Under the pieces are notes generated by a model. That model was given only the letters and a program-made list of their open reading frames with translations. It was not told the origin of the DNA and did not search any database. Shown here piece by piece: positions 51,045-54,440 of a DNA stretch of 54,440 bases. Every line of letters begins with the position of its first letter. Position 1 is the stretch's first letter. The DNA comes from Acidithrix ferrooxidans. Lineage in GTDB: Bacteria > Actinomycetota > Acidimicrobiia > Acidimicrobiales > Acidimicrobiaceae. Both the position numbers and the translations under genes were made by a program. The DNA lies in the NCBI RefSeq assembly GCF_000949295.1, contig NZ_JXYS01000080.1:1-54440 (forward strand), written 5' to 3'.

Positions 51045-51446
51045 TTAGACCGGCATGGCCATAATTTGATTGAACGCTCCAACTCCAGCAGTTTTAATTG
51101 CCGTCGCTACTTGGGTATCCAAAGAAGCCTGCTGTGCTGAGATCATCGCGTCAGCGAGATTAGCTTGACCGGTAGAGACTTGAAGTGCTTGAGAACTTGC
51201 CTGGTTCTGAACTGAAGAGATCGAATCCACAGCCGAAGCGAGGGCATTACCGAAGCTAGAAGTTCCACTGGTAGCTGCAGCCCCTCCGATTGGCTGTATT
51301 GCGCCGATGCCAGGGTTTGTGGCAATTGCACCTGTCGCAGATGAAGAATTAGTCGAGTTAGGAGTCGTGATTTGATTCAAAGGGGACAATCCGCTCTGAA
51401 GTGGTGGGATCGATGGAATGGCGGAGATAGCCGGAATCGCAGTCAT
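51045..51446 (-). CDS. fliE: Flagellar basal-body protein FliE
   Basis: 133 residues. A Pro/Ser/Asn-rich N-terminal half precedes the FliE core (about 65-133: SFGNALASAVDSISSVQNQAS, ANLADAMISAQQASL, and the terminal AFNQIMAMPV). It links the MS-ring to the rod. The family is usually about 100 residues; the extra length is the N-terminal linker. Confidence 0.9.
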   Translation of the reverse strand: MTAIPAISAIPSIPPLQSGLSPLNQITTPNSTNSSSATGAIATNPGIGAIQPIGGAAATSGTSSFGNALASAVDSISSVQNQASSQALQVSTGQANLADAMISAQQASLDTQVATAIKTAGVGAFNQIMAMPV

Positions 51447-51488
51447 GGTAGTCTTTCTCGGTAAATAATTTAGGAAACTTTTCGCTTA

Positions 51489-51932
51489 CTATACAGCGAG
51501 CGTCAATGCGGATTGATAGATCGACTTCGCATGGTTGATCACAGCAACATTGGCTTGATAGTTTGCCTCAGCGATGTTCAAGTTTCCAAGCTGATCGGCA
51601 AGACTGATCCCTGGAGTGCGCACATAGCCACTTGCGTTAGCTACCGGGCTCGTTGGATCGTAGGTGAGAACTCCATTTGGAAGATTCGTCGTAACAGCTG
51701 CGACGTGCACACCCATACCATTTAGGGGAGATGTTGGAATTGCACTCTGAGAGGGACCGTATCCTGTTGGTACCGCTCCCGGTGCGGCTACGATCTCCTG
51801 CTGCAAAAATGGCGTTTTCGCTGGATTTACCGCGTCGTTAATATTGGCGATATTACTTCCAATTGCATTCAACCAGGTTTGATTAGTATCAATGCCAGAA
51901 CCAGAAATTGACAAAAGGCCAAACAAAGACAT
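51489..51932 (-). CDS. flgC: Flagellar rod protein FlgC
   Basis: 147 residues with the N-terminal rod motif (SISGSGIDTNQTWLNAIGSNIANINDA) and the FlgC features GVHVAAVTT, YDPTSPVANASGYVRTPGI; the C-terminal helix (NLNIAEANYQANVAVIN) ends the protein. It overlaps flgB by 1 bp. Confidence 0.95.
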   Translation of the reverse strand: MSLFGLLSISGSGIDTNQTWLNAIGSNIANINDAVNPAKTPFLQQEIVAAPGAVPTGYGPSQSAIPTSPLNGMGVHVAAVTTNLPNGVLTYDPTSPVANASGYVRTPGISLADQLGNLNIAEANYQANVAVINHAKSIYQSALTLAV

Positions 51933-52309
51933 TAGTAGGACCCTCCCGCTGAACCACGCATTAGGTGATATTGGTTATTGATTTCAGCAGAAGCTGATTG
52001 ATACCAGACCGTAGATTTTTCAATTCCAACAAGCTCTTGGCTCATGGAGACGTTGTTTCCATTTGTGGAGGGCAATCTACTTGAACCTGTTATTGCCACC
52101 GAAGCCACAGCTGGAGCACCGCTTGTGCTTGACGCCAGCGCGCTCTGTAGAGAAGATGCAAAGTCAACCCTAGAAGCAGTGAATCCAGGCGTACTGACAT
52201 TTGCGATATTATTTGCCTGAACATTCTGCTGGATCGTCAGGCCATCTAATGCGAATTGTAATGCTTGAACTACAGGTCCACCCATTAAGTACTCACCGAA
52301 ATCCTTCAT
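51932..52309 (-). CDS. flgB: Flagellar rod protein FlgB
   Basis: 125 residues with LQFALDGLTIQQNVQANNIANVSTPGF at the start, the rod-protein motif, and a short C-terminal helix. It is the first gene of the minus-strand operon that runs through flgE. The start ATG 52309 has no strong ribosome binding site. Confidence 0.9.
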   Translation of the reverse strand: MKDFGEYLMGGPVVQALQFALDGLTIQQNVQANNIANVSTPGFTASRVDFASSLQSALASSTSGAPAVASVAITGSSRLPSTNGNNVSMSQELVGIEKSTVWYQSASAEINNQYHLMRGSAGGSY

Positions 52310-52381
52310 TTGGACACAAATGTCCGAATCCGAATACGGCCCTTCCTGGGCTCCTATTGCGCTATCCTGCTCGCACTATTG

Positions 52382-52408
52382 TTTTCGGTGTCAATTGAAC
52401 AGTACTTA
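52382..52408 (-). promoter_or_regulatory. WhiG/FliA-type promoter candidate of the flgB operon
   Basis: On the minus strand TAAGTACT (52401-52408), 11 bp and ACCGAAAA (52382-52389) give TAAG-N15-ACCGAAAA, close to TAAA-N15-GCCGATAA in sequence and exact in spacing. It implies a 5' leader of about 65 nt. A TTGACA also lies in this stretch but without a matching -10. Confidence 0.5.
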
Positions 52409-53087
52409 AGGCAATTTCCAAATAATTTGGATACAAAGGGTAAAAATCCGTTAAGCCAGTGCTGGTATTGAGAATTCACTTATAACGATAAGAGCCAACA
52501 ATCGACTCTCCCCTGGCAATCGGCCGGAGCAACCATCTTTATTTATTCCAATCCAAGCAAGCGATTACTTGAATCTCTTCAGGTTTTGACCTTCCAAAAC
52601 AGATCGCTATAGAATAAATACCGCTCATAAAATCTCATGCGTTTCACAACTTCTCGCTCAAGTTAACGGGTTTCAATCCTCTCGTTGAGTATTTGTTCCT
52701 TTACCGTCACGGACATCTATAGCAGCCTGTGACGCATCAAAGCACGAAAGCGTCTTGGGTGACATTTAGTGATTCTGAGCGACAGGATGACTAGACGGTC
52801 AGTATCTTTATGTCCGAAGTCAAGGATATTTACCCTGGTGGTCATTGACCCTTCCTAATGCGCAGTCACGAACTTCGGGGGAGTACTTCTTTACTCTGCC
52901 ACAATGATAATCCCTTGACTGAAGGCCAAGAAGTCACTAAGAGTTTTGAGATGAATTAATTGGTTGTCCAAATTATATAACTTGAGTGTGGTCGGCTCGC
53001 ATAGTTGCCACCTGCAAGTCCGTAACTATGAGAAACATATATAGCGACTTAGCCAACCCACAAAACAAATAAATTACCCCGGTTCTG
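52409..53087. other. Intergenic region between the flgB promoter and the IS3-like element
   Basis: No supported gene. A single stretch GGGTTTCAATCCTC near 52670 recalls CRISPR repeats but occurs once. The right part may include the outer end of the IS3-like element, but no inverted repeat could be matched with certainty. Confidence 0.4.
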
Positions 53088-53300
53088 TTGGCGCTAAAGG
53101 AGAAAAACACTAATCTGAAACAAAGCAAATGTGCCAACTATATGGACACTCACCGTCCTGGATCTGATCGAAAGACCTATTCGTATATCAACTCCAACTC
53201 TTCATTACCTGAGATATGTGGTATCGATCCCCTAGCCCTCAGAGTCTTTGCCGGAAAATCTACTACAGTCATATATAGGGCGAGGATAGAGGAGTCATGA
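53088..53300 (+). CDS. 70-codon reading frame overlapping the transposase start
   Basis: An open frame starting at 53088 (ATG or GTG-like start preceded by no clear ribosome binding site) whose TGA (53298-53300) overlaps the transposase ATG in the ATGA style, which suggests translational coupling. Composition is unremarkable (Ser/Asn/Lys-rich) and no family is recognised. It may be a leader frame of the insertion sequence. Confidence 0.3.
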   Translation: MALKEKNTNLKQSKCANYMDTHRPGSDRKTYSYINSNSSLPEICGIDPLALRVFAGKSTTVIYRARIEES

Positions 53301-53377
53301 AAAAGGTATACCCAAGAGAACAAAAGGAACGAGTGCTGAGGCCAATAGCGCTGGTGTCAACCTCTCTTGCGCAGTAA
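53297..53377 (+). CDS. N-terminal part of an IS3-like transposase in a separate frame
   Basis: ATG 53297 (GGAGG-like sequence upstream) opens MKKVYPREQKERVLR, the beginning of a helix-turn-helix transposase domain, then runs into a stop at 53375. The rest of the helix-turn-helix (NLSCAVREVGICESTYERW) continues in the -1 frame of the next entry. Either programmed -1 frameshifting or a one-base mutation in a formerly single gene explains this. Confidence 0.6.
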   Translation: MKKVYPREQKERVLRPIALVSTSLAQ

Positions 53378-53382
53378 GGGAG

Positions 53383-54321
53383 GTGGGAATCTGCGAGAGC
53401 ACCTATGAGCGTTGGAGGAAGGCAGGTGGAGTGGATGCCACCAAAGCATCACCTAAGGAGATCTCAGATGCGATCCTCGAAGATAAACGACTCACCAGGG
53501 TCTATCCAACCCCACCTAATGCCCTGAGTGATCAAGAGAGGGCCGAGATCCTAAAGGTGTGCGCCAGTCCTGAGTACCGCTCACTGCCACCGGCTCAGAT
53601 TGTCCCAGCTCTAGCGGATCAAGGAGTCTATTTAGCATCAGAGTCCACCTTCTATCGGGTCTTAGGAGACGCGGGACTCAATAAGCGACGAGGACGGGTA
53701 GCGCTGCCTCGTAGGCGTTCCAAGCCCAATCATGTAGCCATGGGACCACGTGAGGTTTGGGTCACCGACATTTCCTACCTGCCAGGGCCTATCAAAGGTC
53801 TCTTCTACTACCTGCACTTCATTATGGACCTGTACTCCAGGAAGATCGTCGGCTATGAGATCTACGAGAATGAATCATCTGAAAATCTAGCAACTGTCCT
53901 AAAGAGGGCCACTTTGAATGAGGGTTCACTCGCTCCTTCTGTACTACATTCAGACAACGGTTCACCTATGAAGGGGACAACCCTAGTGGCACTGTGTTAC
54001 CTACTTGGTATAGCTGCCTCCTACTCACGTCCCAGGACGTCGAATGACAATGCTCACATGGAATCGATGTTTCGCACAGTCAAGTACTGTGCGAGCTATC
54101 CCCACGATGGCTTTGCCTCCCTCATGGCGGCAAGGGTCTGGATCGAGGGATTCGTCCAGTTATACAACGAGGAGCACCATCACTCTGGCTTGAACTTTGT
54201 GACCCCAAACCAAAAACACAACGGCGAAGATGTCATGATCCTCGCCAAGCGAGTCAAGGTCTACGAGGAGGCCAAAGCCAAGAATCCAAAACGATGGATC
54301 AATGCCAACACCCGGAACTGA
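53383..54321 (+). CDS. IS3-family-like transposase, integrase core
   Basis: 312 residues from an internal start; in fact the frame is open further upstream and joins the short preceding frame by a -1 shift. A helix-turn-helix end is followed by the integrase catalytic core: Asp129 in VWVTDISYLP, Asp191 in LHSDNGSP and Glu227 in NDNAHMESMFRTVKY, giving the DD(35)E triad of IS3-family enzymes; YNxxHHHSGLNFVTP matches the C-terminal part. All catalytic residues are intact. No inverted terminal repeats could be paired, and the 119 bp after the stop codon hold no other feature. Confidence 0.85.
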   Translation: MGICESTYERWRKAGGVDATKASPKEISDAILEDKRLTRVYPTPPNALSDQERAEILKVCASPEYRSLPPAQIVPALADQGVYLASESTFYRVLGDAGLNKRRGRVALPRRRSKPNHVAMGPREVWVTDISYLPGPIKGLFYYLHFIMDLYSRKIVGYEIYENESSENLATVLKRATLNEGSLAPSVLHSDNGSPMKGTTLVALCYLLGIAASYSRPRTSNDNAHMESMFRTVKYCASYPHDGFASLMAARVWIEGFVQLYNEEHHHSGLNFVTPNQKHNGEDVMILAKRVKVYEEAKAKNPKRWINANTRN

Positions 54322-54440
54322 AAGCCAGTTGTCTCTACGTCACTTGTTCCAACAAACCAGACAACGACAGCATCAAAGTCCACCACTGCAGCGTCTGATG
54401 CATTGTCTGATTTGAACCTAACGAGTCTGCCATGAGTGCC

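Noticed and set aside
52670-52684. CRISPR-repeat-like stretch GGGTTTCAATCCTC
   Set aside because: It occurs once, has no spacer-repeat periodicity and no cas genes nearby.

Overview
The window looks like chromosomal DNA of an actinobacterium, most likely an acidophilic member of the Acidimicrobiia (Acidithrix/Ferrimicrobium relatives). This is an inference from several markers together: an MshA-type glycosyltransferase (mycothiol pathway), a nickel superoxide dismutase with its maturation protease, a class E sortase with an LAxTG substrate, an RsiG-type anti-sigma protein, and a single-membrane type flagellar gene set (no L- or P-ring genes), all in DNA of moderate GC content. No ribosomal RNA is present and the genus cannot be proven from this window.

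Layout. 1-745: one end of an IS66-family insertion sequence whose GTAA terminus truncates a YbjN-like gene that follows mshA. 746-5900: mshA, an RsiG-like c-di-GMP/anti-sigma candidate, divergent sodX/sodN, a probable b-heme membrane protein and tRNA-Lys. 6281-9526: pirin with a two-palindrome control region, an acyl-CoA thioesterase-like protein and an MFS transporter. 9786-22901: a cell-surface/exopolysaccharide region with, all on the minus strand, a class E sortase, a lipoprotein, UDP-GlcNAc 2-epimerase, a GH-A-type hydrolase lipoprotein, a 68-residue LAFTG-tailed protein, a DUF2334 deacetylase-like protein, a processive family 2 glycosyltransferase and a second TIM-barrel hydrolase-like lipoprotein. 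A secreted lectin-like protein sits just beyond it on the other strand. 23148-27447: a channel-like membrane protein, moaD and a NatAB-like ABC exporter. 27529-52309: a large flagellar locus in two convergent halves, fliMNOPQR-flhBA-(FlhF-like)-small membrane protein on the plus strand, and flgBC-fliEFGHIJ-(NlpC/P60+SLT)-fliK-flgDE / flbD-motAB on the minus strand. A glycosyltransferase gene is inserted antisense in the plus half. 53088-54321: an IS3-like element next to the flgB promoter region.

How the parts may work together. Three flagellar transcription units carry promoter-like sequences with the TAAA-N15/16-GCCGATAA architecture of WhiG/FliA sigma factors. The window also encodes an RsiG-like protein with the E-x3-S-x2-R-x3-Q-x3-(D/E) signature known for c-di-GMP binding. 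This suggests, by inference, that c-di-GMP may gate flagellar transcription through an anti-sigma switch. The surface cluster contains the enzyme set of a PNAG/Pga-like system (synthase, deacetylase, hydrolase), but the deacetylase and hydrolase activities that PgaB fuses are on separate secreted proteins, and the cluster also contains a sortase/LAxTG pair. It is a good candidate for an undescribed actinobacterial wall-associated exopolysaccharide system.

Another pattern runs through the window: at least six intergenic spacers contain short tandem repeats of unrelated sequence, usually three copies of 10-16 bp.
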